The notes under the pieces were generated by a model, which saw only the letters and a list, made by a program, of their open reading frames with translations, was not told where the DNA came from and did not search any database. Both the position numbers and the translations under genes were made by a program. A stretch of DNA of 64,000 nucleotides from Pleomorphovibrio marinus. GTDB lineage: Bacteria; Bacteroidota; Bacteroidia; Cytophagales; Cyclobacteriaceae. The DNA lies in contig NZ_QCXY01000009.1 of NCBI RefSeq assembly GCF_003347495.1, positions 207,424 through 271,423 of the forward strand, in the 5' to 3' direction. Shown one piece after another: positions 45,736 through 54,524 of this stretch (position 1 is the stretch's first letter; each line of letters opens with the position of its first letter).

Positions 45736-46194
45736 ATGAAGAAAATCGGTGCAATACTTTCCTTGATTATCCTTATGTTCCTAGGTACTGCTTTTGCCCC
45801 TGTGGAACCTGATCTGTGGGCACTATTTTCCAAAACCAGATTTGTGGAGAAGCTGAACCGGCAATTCTCCATGTACTTTCTATATCCCGCATTTCCCCCA
45901 GAACTAGAAGCCCTAGAAGGAAAAGAGGTAGAACTAAGCGGTTTTTACATTCCACTGGAAGTAAGCAATGCGAGTATGTTGGTGATTTCTAAGTACCCCA
46001 TGGCAGAATGCTTTTTTTGCGGAGGGGCTGGGCCTGAAAGTGTGGCGGTGGTCTACCTCAAGGAAAAACCCTCGAAAAGACTGAAGATGGACGATATCCT
46101 GAAGGTAAAAGGAAAACTTGAGCTCAACGAAAACGATGTAGAAGAACTCAATTTTATAATTAGAAATGCCCATATCCTCAAAATCGACAAATAG
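45736..46194 (+). CDS. Exported DUF3299-like protein
   Basis: This 152-residue protein has a signal peptide ([18 protein letters not shown]). The rest holds an OB-fold-like core: [16 protein letters not shown], a cysteine-rich [19 protein letters not shown], and [20 protein letters not shown]. The layout resembles DUF3299 proteins. The C-x-x-C pair could bind a metal. Its 3' end overlaps the CobW-type gene by 29 bp, so the two are one translational unit. A role in metal handling is inferred from this neighbour and the operator upstream. Confidence 0.75.
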   Translation: MKKIGAILSLIILMFLGTAFAPVEPDLWALFSKTRFVEKLNRQFSMYFLYPAFPPELEALEGKEVELSGFYIPLEVSNASMLVISKYPMAECFFCGGAGPESVAVVYLKEKPSKRLKMDDILKVKGKLELNENDVEELNFIIRNAHILKIDK

Positions 46195-47377
46195 ACTGCC
46201 GGTTACCGTACTAAGTGGTTTCTTGGGAGCCGGTAAAACCACCCTGCTGAACCACGTTCTGCACAACAAAGAAGGCCTTAAGGTCGCCGTGATCGTAAAC
46301 GACATGAGCGAAATCAATGTGGATGCTCAATTGATAAAAAGTGGCAACACCCTATCCAGAACCGAGGAAAGGCTAGTAGAAATGAGCAATGGATGCATCT
46401 GCTGCACACTCAGGGAGGACCTGATGCAGGAAGTAGAGAAATTGGCCAAGGAGAGAAAATTCGATTATTTGTTGATCGAAAGCACGGGCATATCAGAACC
46501 ATTGCCAGTAGCCCAAACCTTCAGTTTCGTGGATGAGGAAAACGGGATCGACCTGTCCAAATACAGCCAACTAGACACCTTAGTCACAGTGGTAGATGCA
46601 AAAAACTTCCTCAGGGATTTTGGCACTGCAGAAACGGTATTCAGCAAAAACCTAAACGAGGATCCCTCAGACCAAAGGGCAATCGTCAACCTGCTTACTG
46701 ATCAAATTGAATTTGCGAATATTATCCTGATCAACAAAGAAGACTTGGTAAGCAAACCCGAACTGGAGGAACTAAAAGCCATACTCAAAAAACTCAATCC
46801 GAAGGCCCATATCCGCACCTGTACCAATGGCAATATTGCACCCAAAGAAATCATAAACACGGGTTTGTTTGACTTGGAGGAGGCATCAGGGACCCAGGCC
46901 TGGCTGGATGAGCTGGAGCAGGAACATACCCCGGAAACGGAAAGTTACGGGATCAGTTCCTTTGTCTTCCGTAACAAGAAGCCCTTCCATCCTGAGAGGT
47001 TTTGGAACTATATCAGCGAAAACTGGCCCGCCACCATAATCAGAAGCAAGGGGCTCTTTTACCTGGCCTCCAGAAAAGATGTGGCCATGACCTGGTCCCA
47101 GGCAGGGGGATCCCTCAAGGCCGAACCTGCTGGGGTATGGTGGGCCAGCATGCCTTTTAATCAGCGAATTCGCTATGCATCTTACCTGGATAACCAAAAA
47201 ATGATAGAATCCAAGTGGGACAAGAATTTTGGGGATAGGATGAATGAGTTGGTAATCATCGGCCAGGACTTGGATCCGGAGCATATCACAAAAGAACTTA
47301 GAGAATGTCTTTTAAATGGGCTGGAGACACAGGCATTTTTGGACGGGGAGCGCTTTACCGACAACTGGCCGGTTTAA
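46166..47377 (+). CDS. CobW/ZigA-type GTPase, putative zinc metallochaperone
   Basis: This 403-residue G3E-family GTPase has Walker [18 protein letters not shown], the metal-binding [12 protein letters not shown] (CxCC), [15 protein letters not shown], and the specificity motif NKEDLVS. The C-terminal CobW domain contains [10 protein letters not shown] and GVWWASMPF. Such proteins hydrolyse GTP to insert zinc into target enzymes under zinc shortage. It overlaps the upstream DUF3299-like gene by 29 bp. The start at 46166 gives [20 protein letters not shown]. Metal identity is inferred. Confidence 0.92.
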   Translation: MPISSKSTNRLPVTVLSGFLGAGKTTLLNHVLHNKEGLKVAVIVNDMSEINVDAQLIKSGNTLSRTEERLVEMSNGCICCTLREDLMQEVEKLAKERKFDYLLIESTGISEPLPVAQTFSFVDEENGIDLSKYSQLDTLVTVVDAKNFLRDFGTAETVFSKNLNEDPSDQRAIVNLLTDQIEFANIILINKEDLVSKPELEELKAILKKLNPKAHIRTCTNGNIAPKEIINTGLFDLEEASGTQAWLDELEQEHTPETESYGISSFVFRNKKPFHPERFWNYISENWPATIIRSKGLFYLASRKDVAMTWSQAGGSLKAEPAGVWWASMPFNQRIRYASYLDNQKMIESKWDKNFGDRMNELVIIGQDLDPEHITKELRECLLNGLETQAFLDGERFTDNWPV

Positions 47378-48120
47378 AGAAACTCCGGTGTTTACTCCAA
47401 TAAATCCAGGGATGGAAGTTTTTAAAAACACATTTGCATACCAGACATAACCAAACCAAATGGAAAGGTATCCAATCTCGTGTTTTTGGACTTTGCTCAA
47501 CCAAATGTAACGAATTTTCATCCCAAGCTCATGGCATTTGCCATTTCCCTGCTCCTAGTAAGAAAAAATGCTCTTTTATTCCCAATTAAATAGCGGGAAA
47601 AGGAAAAACTATGAACCTAAAATGGTGAGGAGGGGAAATCCATGATAAGGGTAACGACTTTGAGCTATGAACCAAGAAAGCCTAGCAGGTCACAAACCGA
47701 TTAGCTCATGCCCACTACTTGGGAATAGGCAGATGAGCAGATGAAATCGAGCCTGTCCTGACGGCAGTCAGGGCATGACGAGCACGTCACACACTGGGAT
47801 GATTTTAGACTGCGAGATTCCCCCGAAACAAGTTCCCCGAATCGAGTTTGGGGCAGGCAGGGGCAGGCTATATGACCGGTGAAAAGACAATTATAAACAG
47901 ATGAAATGCCCATGGGAAAGAATTCTCACACAGGGGGATGATTATTCTGGGCATTCCATCTGACCGCTTAGAAGAAATTATAAACAGATGAAATAATTTC
48001 CGCAAACAAAGAAGGGGTTTAACCTTATTGATTTTGAGCTATTTACATGTTTTTGTTCATTTACCTTAAAAAGTATATGAAAAAAATTCAGGTAAAAATG
48101 AACATTTTTATCCATTTACA
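47378..48120. repeat. Gene-free island with direct and inverted repeats
   Basis: No gene is supported. TTATAAACAGATGAAAT occurs twice (47891-47907 and 47978-47994). CAGATGAAATGCCCA (47898-47912) and TGGGCATTCCATCTG (47948-47962) are a 15-bp inverted repeat with one mismatch, and a GAGCAGATGAAAT relative lies near 47734. The segment 47735-47880 has short mirror pieces (CTGACGGCAGTCAG, CCCCGAATCGAGTTTGGGG) of the sort seen in dispersed Bacteroidota repeats. The 48000-48120 part is AT-rich and leads to the MarR gene. Confidence 0.55.
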
Positions 48121-48139
48121 TGTATATACATTATATACA
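48121..48139 (+). promoter_or_regulatory. Inverted-repeat operator candidate for the MarR gene
   Basis: TGTATAT and ATATACA (48121-48127 and 48133-48139) form an inverted repeat with a 5-bp spacer, 17 bp before the ATG at 48156. MarR-type regulators often bind such AT-rich palindromes in their own promoter. A related TGTATA sequence lies upstream of yceI at about 48626. Confidence 0.5.
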
Positions 48140-48155
48140 ACTGAAATATATGTTG

Positions 48156-48605
48156 ATGAAATTAGAGGAAGCCATACAGCAGAAAGCGTTCAATGATCCC
48201 TACAACAAGGCGGTGGTGAATATACTTTACACCCATAGCTATGTGGTGACCCGACAAAACAGGCTATTTAAGCCTCACGACATTTCTCCGGAGCAATATA
48301 ATGTACTTCGTATCTTAAGGGGACAGCACCCAAGCCCCATTACTGTGTCCTCTATTCAGGATAGGATGTTGAACAAAATGTCCAATGCATCCAGGCTGGT
48401 GGAAAAATTGAAGCAAAAGGAACTGGTGGAAAGAAAGGAATGCCCGTCTGACCGTAGACAAGTGGATGTGAGTATCACCGACAAGGGACTTGAACTACTG
48501 GCAATCCTAGAAGAGGAGATAAACAGGTTTAACCATAGAATCATTGGGCTAGATCAAAAGGAAGTAGAGCAGCTTAACGAACTGTTGGATAAATTGAGAG
48601 GGTAA
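48156..48605 (+). CDS. MarR family transcriptional regulator
   Basis: From the ATG at 48156 the protein has 149 residues. Upstream in-frame starts (48150, 48120) are possible but run into the operator. The winged helix is clear: SPEQYNVLRILRGQ, SSIQDRMLNKMSNASRLVEK (recognition helix) and wing ERKECPSDRRQVDVSITDKG. It heads a cluster of YceI, dioxygenase and hydrolase genes on the same strand. By analogy to MhqR of Bacillus it may respond to quinone-like electrophiles; a cysteine in the wing (ECPSD) could be the sensor. This is inference. Confidence 0.92.
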   Translation: MKLEEAIQQKAFNDPYNKAVVNILYTHSYVVTRQNRLFKPHDISPEQYNVLRILRGQHPSPITVSSIQDRMLNKMSNASRLVEKLKQKELVERKECPSDRRQVDVSITDKGLELLAILEEEINRFNHRIIGLDQKEVEQLNELLDKLRG

Positions 48606-48667
48606 AAAAATTTATCTATTTTAATGTATAAACATAAATTGTCTAAACAAATAAATTAATTAAAATT

Positions 48668-49195
48668 ATGAGCACTACGAAATGGGTTATTGACCCCACA
48701 CATTCAGAAATTTCTTTTAAAGTAAAACACTTGGTTATCTCCACAGTAACAGGCTACTTCAAGAAGTTCGAAGGAGAAGCAAGCTCCGAAAGTAAAGACT
48801 TCAAAGGGGCCAATGTGAGCTTCAAGGCAAACATCGACAGCATTGACACCAACCAGGCGGACAGGGATGCCCACCTCAAGTCAGGTGATTTCTTCGATGC
48901 CGAAAACCATCCCCAGTTGGTCTTTGACAATGGGGTTTTGGAGGAGGTTAATGGAGAGTACAAACTTACCGGAGACCTAACCATCCGTGGAAACACGAAG
49001 AAAACCAGTCTTAACGTGGATTTTGGCGGAGTGGCCGGAGACCCATATGGACAAACCAAGGCTGGATTTGAGCTTAGTGGTAAGATCAGCAGGAAAGAGT
49101 TTGGGCTCACCTGGTCCGCTGTAACCGAAGCCGGAAGCGTGGTGGTAGGTGACGATGTTCGCATCCTGGCCAGTGTGCAGTTGGTAAAACAATAA
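48668..49195 (+). CDS. YceI family protein
   Basis: This 175-residue protein has the YceI lipocalin-like barrel: KWVIDPTHSEISFKVKHLVI at the N-terminus, DANQADRDAHLKSGDFFDA-type loop (DTNQADRDAHLKSGDFFDAE), and GLTWSAVTEAGSVVVGDDVR at the end. No signal peptide is seen, so it is probably cytoplasmic, unlike E. coli YceI. The family binds isoprenoid quinones or similar lipids. It lies 62 bp after the MarR gene. A hairpin stands after its stop. Confidence 0.93.
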   Translation: MSTTKWVIDPTHSEISFKVKHLVISTVTGYFKKFEGEASSESKDFKGANVSFKANIDSIDTNQADRDAHLKSGDFFDAENHPQLVFDNGVLEEVNGEYKLTGDLTIRGNTKKTSLNVDFGGVAGDPYGQTKAGFELSGKISRKEFGLTWSAVTEAGSVVVGDDVRILASVQLVKQ

Positions 49196-49208
49196 GCGCG
49201 GATATAAT

Positions 49209-49247
49209 CCCTAGGCCGCTTTGTAATTTTGCGGCTTAGGGTTATCT
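49209..49247 (+). terminator. Hairpin after yceI, probable terminator
   Basis: CCCTAGGCCGC (49209-49219) pairs with GCGGCTTAGGG (49231-49241) in an 11-bp stem with one G-T pair and an 11-nt loop, then TTATCTT. The weak T-run suggests partial termination, so the dioxygenase gene may be read through or have its own promoter. Confidence 0.6.
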
Positions 49248-49275
49248 TGTAACACTCCCAAAAGCTAACCCTATC

Positions 49276-50223
49276 ATGGCAGCACTCATCACAGGAATTC
49301 ATCATATTACCGCGATTGCAAGCGATCCTCAAAAGAACATTGATTTTTATACTGAGGTACTGGGCTTGAGGTTGGTAAAGAAAACCATCAACTTCGACGC
49401 ACCGGATGTTTATCATTTTTATTTTGGAGACGAGGTAGGATCCCCCGGCACCATACTTACCTTTTTTCCCTTTAAGGGAGCAAGGAGGGGTCAAAAAGGC
49501 ATAGGAGAAGCCACCCACACTGCCTTCAGTGTGCCTGAGGACTCGTTGGAATTTTGGAAAATGCGGATAAACCGCTTCGGGTTTCCAGTTTCGGATATTC
49601 AAGAACGTTTTGGCCAGCAGCTTATGCGATTTGAGGACCATGATGGCATGGGAATAGAATTGATCACCAGTTCAGATGATGAAAGAAAAGGCTGGTCCAA
49701 TGGAGATGTGGGTACCGATGAAGCCATTAGGGGTTTCCACAGTACCACCCTAAACCTCCGGGATAAAGCCCCTACGGAGGAGTTGTTGCTGGCATCGCTG
49801 GATTACCAATGGATAGGTGAGGAAAACGGCAGGTTCCGATATGGAACCAAAGGAAAAGCCGGGGATATTTTGGACATCCTCATCCAGCAACCCAACACCA
49901 GGTCCATGCAAAGTGCAGGTTCGGTGCATCATATTGCCTTTCGCACTGCCAATGAAGAAAGTCAACTTGAAGTGCAGCAAAAATTGATGGAATCCGGTCA
50001 GATGGTAACTGAAGTAAAGGACAGGAACTATTTCAAGTCCATTTATTTCCGGGAACCTGGCGGAGTTTTGTTTGAGGTGGCCACCGATGAGCCGGGATTC
50101 GCCATCGACGAAACGGTGGAAGAACTTGGAACCACGCTTAGGTTGCCGGAATGGGCGGAACCCAACAGGGTGGAGATCGAACAAAAACTTCCCAAAGTAT
50201 CCGTAAAAAGTCAAACCCAATAA
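49276..50223 (+). CDS. Ring-cleaving dioxygenase, MhqO-like
   Basis: This 315-residue protein has two VOC/glyoxalase halves: ITGIHHITAIASDPQKNIDF, YTEVLGLRLVKKTINFDAPD, and the second starting RGFHSTTLNLRD with SVHHIAFRTANEE. The metal ligands are the histidines of GIHHIT and VHHIAF and the glutamate of GVLFEVATDEPGF. This matches the MhqO group of ring-cleaving dioxygenases that remove hydroquinones. It is followed after 3 bp by an esterase-like gene, the same pair as in the MhqR regulon of Bacillus. Confidence 0.93.
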   Translation: MAALITGIHHITAIASDPQKNIDFYTEVLGLRLVKKTINFDAPDVYHFYFGDEVGSPGTILTFFPFKGARRGQKGIGEATHTAFSVPEDSLEFWKMRINRFGFPVSDIQERFGQQLMRFEDHDGMGIELITSSDDERKGWSNGDVGTDEAIRGFHSTTLNLRDKAPTEELLLASLDYQWIGEENGRFRYGTKGKAGDILDILIQQPNTRSMQSAGSVHHIAFRTANEESQLEVQQKLMESGQMVTEVKDRNYFKSIYFREPGGVLFEVATDEPGFAIDETVEELGTTLRLPEWAEPNRVEIEQKLPKVSVKSQTQ

Positions 50224-50226
50224 GCA

Positions 50227-50829
50227 ATGATTCAAGCAGGACTACCCTTTGAAAAAGCAAAAAAAGTGGCCATCCTCGTACATGGAAGGGGCTCACATGC
50301 AGAGCAGATAATTACCCTCAGCGACCATCTGCTTCTCGATGATTTTGCCCTTTTGGCTCCAAGTGCTACCTTAGGCTCTTGGTATCCTTATAGTTTTATG
50401 GCTCCTCTTAAGGACAACCAACCCAGCCTGGACAAGGCCTTAGTTATCCTGGATGGTGCTTTTCAGCAATGTAAGGCTTCTGGTTTTTCCACGTCCGAAA
50501 TATTTTTGATCGGCTTCTCCCAGGGTGCCTGTTTAAGTCTGGAATACGCGGCAAGAAATGCCAGTGAGTTTGGAGGGGTAATTGCTTTTACCGGTGGACT
50601 GATTGGGGAGAAAATCTATCAGGAACACTATCATGGAAATTTTAATGGCAGCCCCATCTTTATTGGCGCCAGTCACGAGGATGTACATGTGCCCCTTTCC
50701 CGAATAAAGGAGTCCGCAAATATGCTGGAAGATATGGGAGCGAAGGTAAATACACTGATCTTTAAAGACCCACACCATACCATCAGGGAGGAAGAAATCA
50801 GTTGGGTAAATGAGCATATACTCTGTTAA
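50227..50829 (+). CDS. Alpha/beta hydrolase, MhqD-like carboxylesterase
   Basis: This 200-residue protein is an alpha/beta hydrolase of the phospholipase/carboxylesterase type: AILVHGRGSHAEQI, nucleophile elbow GFSQGACLSLEYA, and C-terminal DPHHTIREEEISWVNEHI with the catalytic histidine. The aspartate is in EDVHVPLSRI. It follows the dioxygenase gene by 3 bp, giving the same order as mhqO/mhqD-type operons. The substrate is unknown. Confidence 0.92.
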   Translation: MIQAGLPFEKAKKVAILVHGRGSHAEQIITLSDHLLLDDFALLAPSATLGSWYPYSFMAPLKDNQPSLDKALVILDGAFQQCKASGFSTSEIFLIGFSQGACLSLEYAARNASEFGGVIAFTGGLIGEKIYQEHYHGNFNGSPIFIGASHEDVHVPLSRIKESANMLEDMGAKVNTLIFKDPHHTIREEEISWVNEHILC

Positions 50830-51181
50830 CTCCCGCTTCTCCGCGTCTCGAAAAATGTAACTGCGTTTACAGATAGTGTGAATTTGTAATACGCCTACCG
50901 CACTTCCGAAGATGTGTTTAGCATGCTTGAGATCTGCCAATTCCAGTTGGCTATTTGGCTCTCCGTTTTACTGGTTTGCTTGCCTTTTCGGAGAGTTAGG
51001 TTCCGGATATTGTTCCATGGATTGCAAATCCATTTTAATTGTGGCTAGGGATTGAAAATCCCGAACAGCTCCGAAAACCCGTCTTCCATTAAAGTTTGCC
51101 GGCCAATTTTATTCTGAAATCTTTTGAAATCCACTTTAATTCGTATTTTTGAAATCCTTACATCACCTTAATTCTATAAAG
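50830..51181. other. Gene-free stretch before the sensor-kinase unit
   Basis: No gene is supported in this stretch of about 350 bases. Short partial repeats are visible (TTTTAATTGTGG near 51032 and TTTAATTCG near 51131, each after AAATCCA-type words). No terminator hairpin was found. The promoter of the 51182 gene should lie near the end, where GTATTTTTGAAATCC occurs at about 51143. Confidence 0.5.
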
Positions 51182-51532
51182 ATGGATTTCAAGACTTTTG
51201 AGCGACTTAAAAAGACCTATGACACCTATATCGAGGAAGCCGAGAGGTTGATTCATAGGGATTCTCCAATTCAACAGACCCGTTCGGTTTGGATAGACAG
51301 GGAAAAGATCGAGAAACTACTAGAACAAACCGATCCAAGAACAGGTGGAATTAAACTATTTTTTGGCCAATATGATGAAGAGACGATAGAGGGCTTTGAA
51401 TCCCCAGTGAAGAAGGAAGATTATGAGGGTAGGCTGACTGTTATTTTGGCGGCATCTAACAATAATGAAGACCCCAGGGAAGAATCCCAATTGGTGAATT
51501 TCGGAAAAACTTGTCCCCCGGATTGCGGATAA
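51182..51532 (+). CDS. Small hypothetical protein before the two-component genes
   Basis: From the ATG at 51182 the protein has 116 residues. It starts MDFKTFERLKKTYDTYIEEA, has a central IEKLLEQTDPRTGGIKLFFG, a strand TVILAASNNNED, and ends NFGKTCPPDCG with two cysteines. No signal peptide or membrane segment is seen, and I recognise no family. It ends 14 bp before the next gene, so it is probably co-transcribed with the sensor unit. The terminal CPPDC could bind a metal or form a disulfide. Confidence 0.75.
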   Translation: MDFKTFERLKKTYDTYIEEAERLIHRDSPIQQTRSVWIDREKIEKLLEQTDPRTGGIKLFFGQYDEETIEGFESPVKKEDYEGRLTVILAASNNNEDPREESQLVNFGKTCPPDCG

Positions 51533-51546
51533 CACAAAAATGAGTT

Positions 51547-52230
51547 ATGGGTTTAGAGGTCTATTTAGGAACCATAGGACTGGGGGTGCTTGGAGCTTTC
51601 CTCTATTTTGTTTTGGTGAAGGACAAACCCTATCCCCATACCTTCTACCTGACGTTTTTTTTGGTTTCTTATGTATTTGCCTTCGAAAATTTTTGCATCT
51701 ATCTCTACAAAAGTGGATATCCTAACAATAATGGGTATTATAATGTATTCTATGTGTATATTCAGTCCTTAGTGATTTATTACTTTTTTCACAGCTTATT
51801 TGAAGAAAAACCCATAAAAAGTCTTCTTTTAGGATATGTTATGTTTTTCTTGATTTGGGGGGCGATAAACAGCGTACTTTTCCAACCCATTGGCAAATTG
51901 CCACAAACTTACAGTTATATAGTAGGAGCAGGGGGAATTATTCTTTGCTGTGTTTATTATTTTTACAACCTACTTAGGCAAAACAGCTATCCATCGGAGT
52001 CATTGATGGGATTACCTCAATTTTGGATAGTCGCTGCACTGCTTGTGTTTTATTCCTCTGGATTTATATACTTCCTCTTTTTGGGCATTCCAAATCTTAT
52101 GGAACAAAGCACCATGGATATCTTTGGAGGTATCAATCGTACAATAGCATCGATCATGTATGTAGTGATCGGCTTCTCTCACTTTTCAACAGTTCTGTTT
52201 AGCACTAAAAATGGAAGGCAACTCATTTGA
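51547..52230 (+). CDS. Multi-spanning membrane protein, probable sensor partner
   Basis: This 227-residue protein has about seven hydrophobic segments (LGTIGLGVLGAFLYFVLV, FYLTFFLVSYVFAFENFCIY, VYIQSLVIYYFFHSLF, GYVMFFLIWGAINSVLF, YIVGAGGIILCCVYYFYNL, FWIVAALLVFYSSGFIYFLF and the last near IASIMYVVIGFSHF). No catalytic motif is seen. Its end overlaps the histidine kinase start by 20 bp. The kinase has only one membrane helix and no sensor domain. The membrane protein is therefore a likely signal-input partner; this is inference. A sensory seven-helix receptor of the 7TMR type is one possibility. Confidence 0.75.
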   Translation: MGLEVYLGTIGLGVLGAFLYFVLVKDKPYPHTFYLTFFLVSYVFAFENFCIYLYKSGYPNNNGYYNVFYVYIQSLVIYYFFHSLFEEKPIKSLLLGYVMFFLIWGAINSVLFQPIGKLPQTYSYIVGAGGIILCCVYYFYNLLRQNSYPSESLMGLPQFWIVAALLVFYSSGFIYFLFLGIPNLMEQSTMDIFGGINRTIASIMYVVIGFSHFSTVLFSTKNGRQLI

Positions 52231-52969
52231 GGTATTTGTTACACTGGCGGCAAGCCTATTTTTGATGATCATCATGTCCACTTTCGTAGTGTCTATGGTG
52301 CTGATCCACCGACAAAGGCAGGTTAAGGACAAGCACAAGATGGAAATCATGAAGGCCGACTTTGAAAAAACCGTATTGAACGTGGAGAAGGAAATCAGGG
52401 AGGACACCCTGCATTATGTAAGCCAAGAATTACACGACAACGTAGGCCAAATGCTCTCTCTGGCAAAACTGGTGCTGAACAACCCGGATCCTGAAAGTGT
52501 GGCAGAAGGCAAAAAAATCATTAACCAGATCATCAAGGAAGTAAGGGCATTATCCAAGTCCATTAACAGGGATTACATCAAAGATGTAGGGTTTGAGGAC
52601 TTTTTGGCTGAGGAACTCCAAAAAATTGAAGGAAGCGGCTTTTGCAAGACTTCTTTACAGGTGCAAGGGGAACTACCTTCCTTTTCTGACGACAACAAGA
52701 AGCTGATCTTGATCCGGTTGGTGCAGGAATGCCTCAACAACGCCATCAAGCATGCCGCACCCGAACATATAGATATTATCCTAACCTATGACAAACCTCT
52801 ATTGTCCCTTAAAATCACCGATGACGGACAGGGCTTTGACACCCAAGCCCAGAGTGCAGGTCTTGGTCTGAGAAACCTCAAGTCCAGGATGACCTCCATA
52901 TCAGGGGACCTCCATATCCGTTCCCAACCCGAAAAAGGCACCAGCATACAAATGTCCTTGGAGATGTAA
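52211..52969 (+). CDS. Histidine kinase (HisKA_3 type)
   Basis: This 252-residue kinase has an N-terminal transmembrane helix (FVTLAASLFLMIIMSTFVVS), a short coiled coil, the H-box LHYVSQELHDNVGQMLSLAK, and a HATPase domain with VQECLNNAIKHA, ITDDGQGFDTQ and GLGLRNLKSRM. It belongs to the NarX/DesK-type family and lacks any sensor domain of its own. It overlaps the upstream membrane gene by 20 bp and precedes its response regulator by 25 bp. Signal input probably comes from the adjacent membrane protein. Confidence 0.93.
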   Translation: MEGNSFEVFVTLAASLFLMIIMSTFVVSMVLIHRQRQVKDKHKMEIMKADFEKTVLNVEKEIREDTLHYVSQELHDNVGQMLSLAKLVLNNPDPESVAEGKKIINQIIKEVRALSKSINRDYIKDVGFEDFLAEELQKIEGSGFCKTSLQVQGELPSFSDDNKKLILIRLVQECLNNAIKHAAPEHIDIILTYDKPLLSLKITDDGQGFDTQAQSAGLGLRNLKSRMTSISGDLHIRSQPEKGTSIQMSLEM

Positions 52970-52994
52970 GGCACAATACAGTAACTTCCCGCAT

Positions 52995-53636
52995 ATGAAG
53001 GAAATCAGGATAATTTTGGCGGATGACCACCGCATGTTCGCGAAAGGCATAGAAAACCTCCTCAAAAAAGAGAGGGATTTAAAGGTGATAGGCGTGTTCA
53101 ACAATGGCAAACAGGTACTTCAGCAACTCACTGACGCACCAGTCGACCTCCTGATTACTGACATGAACATGCCGGGAATGGATGGTTTTAGCCTTATCCA
53201 ACATATCAAAAAGGAGAAGACTTCACTGAAGATCATCGTATTATCCATGTACGACGAGGAGGAAATATTCAAGAAATGCATCAAGCAGGGCGTGGATGCC
53301 TATGTATTGAAAAACGCAGACCCCGATGAGTTGATCTACACCATCCGGGAAGTGATCGAAAATCGCCATGTTGCCCATTTCCAGCGTGTCCTTGAACAAG
53401 CCGAAGACGACATATACCATGACCTAGACGTGTACAAGCTCAAGTTCAAGCTTTCCAAGAGGGAATTCGAAATCCTTAAGTACCTGGCCAAGGGCATGAG
53501 CAACAAGGATATAGCCGATATGCTCCACCTCAGCATACACACGGTGGAAACCCACAGAAAGCACATTTATACCAAGCTTAAGGTCTCCACCTCCGCCGAG
53601 CTGATCAAAAAAGCCATAGACATGGGGTTGGGGTGA
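52995..53636 (+). CDS. NarL/FixJ response regulator
   Basis: This 213-residue protein has a receiver domain with LADDHRMF, the phospho-acceptor in LLITDMNMPGMDGF, and the lysine in VLKNADPDELIYTI. The C-terminal LuxR-type HTH reads LSKREFEILKYLAKGMSNKD, HLSIHTVETHRKHIYTKL. It is the cognate partner of the kinase immediately upstream. Targets are unknown. Confidence 0.95.
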   Translation: MKEIRIILADDHRMFAKGIENLLKKERDLKVIGVFNNGKQVLQQLTDAPVDLLITDMNMPGMDGFSLIQHIKKEKTSLKIIVLSMYDEEEIFKKCIKQGVDAYVLKNADPDELIYTIREVIENRHVAHFQRVLEQAEDDIYHDLDVYKLKFKLSKREFEILKYLAKGMSNKDIADMLHLSIHTVETHRKHIYTKLKVSTSAELIKKAIDMGLG

Positions 53637-54524
53637 ATGTTGTTTAATCTCCGTAAGGTTTAAGTCACAAACTGAAGGACTAAGAGACTTGGGGATTGGT
53701 GCTGGTGCGATTTATAGATTGGAATCCGGAAGGTTTTGGTCACAAAGGACGCGAAGAAGGCACTAAGGACACGGAGGGTTTTGGAATTTAGAGTTTTGTG
53801 GTGATGATTAGAGCTGATCGGTTGGAGACAGAGTGACTGAGTGACTTGGGGATTGGTGTTTGTGCGAAATACAATTTTTGGCCAAAACACAGATTTGCAA
53901 ATTCCAAAACGTATAGCCTTTAGGTTATCAATAAACAAAAAGAACGATCAAATTCGCTTTTTCGTCAATAAACAATAGCTGAATTATTGGAAGAAAGGGA
54001 TGAGCCTTATCCATATCAAAAGGGCTATCATCCTAAATAGACCCGGGATTCAAAGAAAGTGATTTCGCCTACAACCCTGGCTGGGGTTGAACCCGTGCAC
54101 AAAATTAGTGGTAGTCCCTTCAAACCACTCCGTCCCCAACTTTTTAGGGACTGGCCGAGACTCTAACGTTTACTATGGCCTGCGAATTTGCCCCACCCCA
54201 CTGTCTGGCCTTTCGCTAGAATGATCCAAAGGTATAATTTCTTGAGGGCTCGCCCTCCTTACCCATCACTAAGGCGGGCAGGTTATAGTGGGTAGCCTGT
54301 CCCGTAGGGACAAGATGGGTAGCAACACGGCGGCCAAGTTCCGTCCCGTACGGGACGGGATATTTGTCGGGTTACCATTTTCTACCCGCATTAGGTGCCT
54401 AACGGCACCGTCCAAAATAATCCGTACGTGTCTCTTCGTCCCGATGTCACTTCGTCACTCTGTGTCCTTTGTGCCCCCTCCGTGTACTTTGTGGCTAAAA
54501 CCTTCCGGAGCCGCGCAACACCCT
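53637..54524. repeat. Gene-free repeat island with inverted arms
   Basis: No gene is supported. Two 53-bp arms face each other, 53726-53778 and 54456-54508, with about 43 of 53 bases matching (both contain CCGGAAGGTTTT, CACAAAG, GGCAC, AAGGACAC). A 25-bp direct repeat beginning GACTTGGGGATTGGTG stands at 53686-53710 and 53843-53867. The part 54290-54420 is a stem-loop cluster listed separately. Between the arms no transposase is seen. It is probably a collection of dispersed repeats. Confidence 0.65.
54298..54409. repeat. REP-like stem-loop cluster
   Basis: Three G/C-rich hairpins occur in a row: TGTCCC-gta-GGGACA (54298-54312), the perfect 18-bp palindrome CCGTCCCGTACGGGACGG (54341-54358), and GGTGCC-taac-GGCACC (54394-54409). 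Between them lie the joining sequences GGGTTACC and TACCCG. The pattern looks like REP elements that are mobilised by RAYT transposases in Bacteroidota, but the transposase is not in this window. Confidence 0.65.

Noticed and set aside
47700..48000. CRISPR array
   Set aside because: Repeats occur only two or three times with unequal spacing.
48754..49641. Long minus-strand open frame over yceI and the dioxygenase
   Set aside because: It is antisense to two clear genes and crosses the terminator hairpin between them.
54060..54200. tRNA-like pieces near 54.1 kb
   Set aside because: No cloverleaf with paired acceptor stem and T-arm could be folded; the hairpins fit repeats better.
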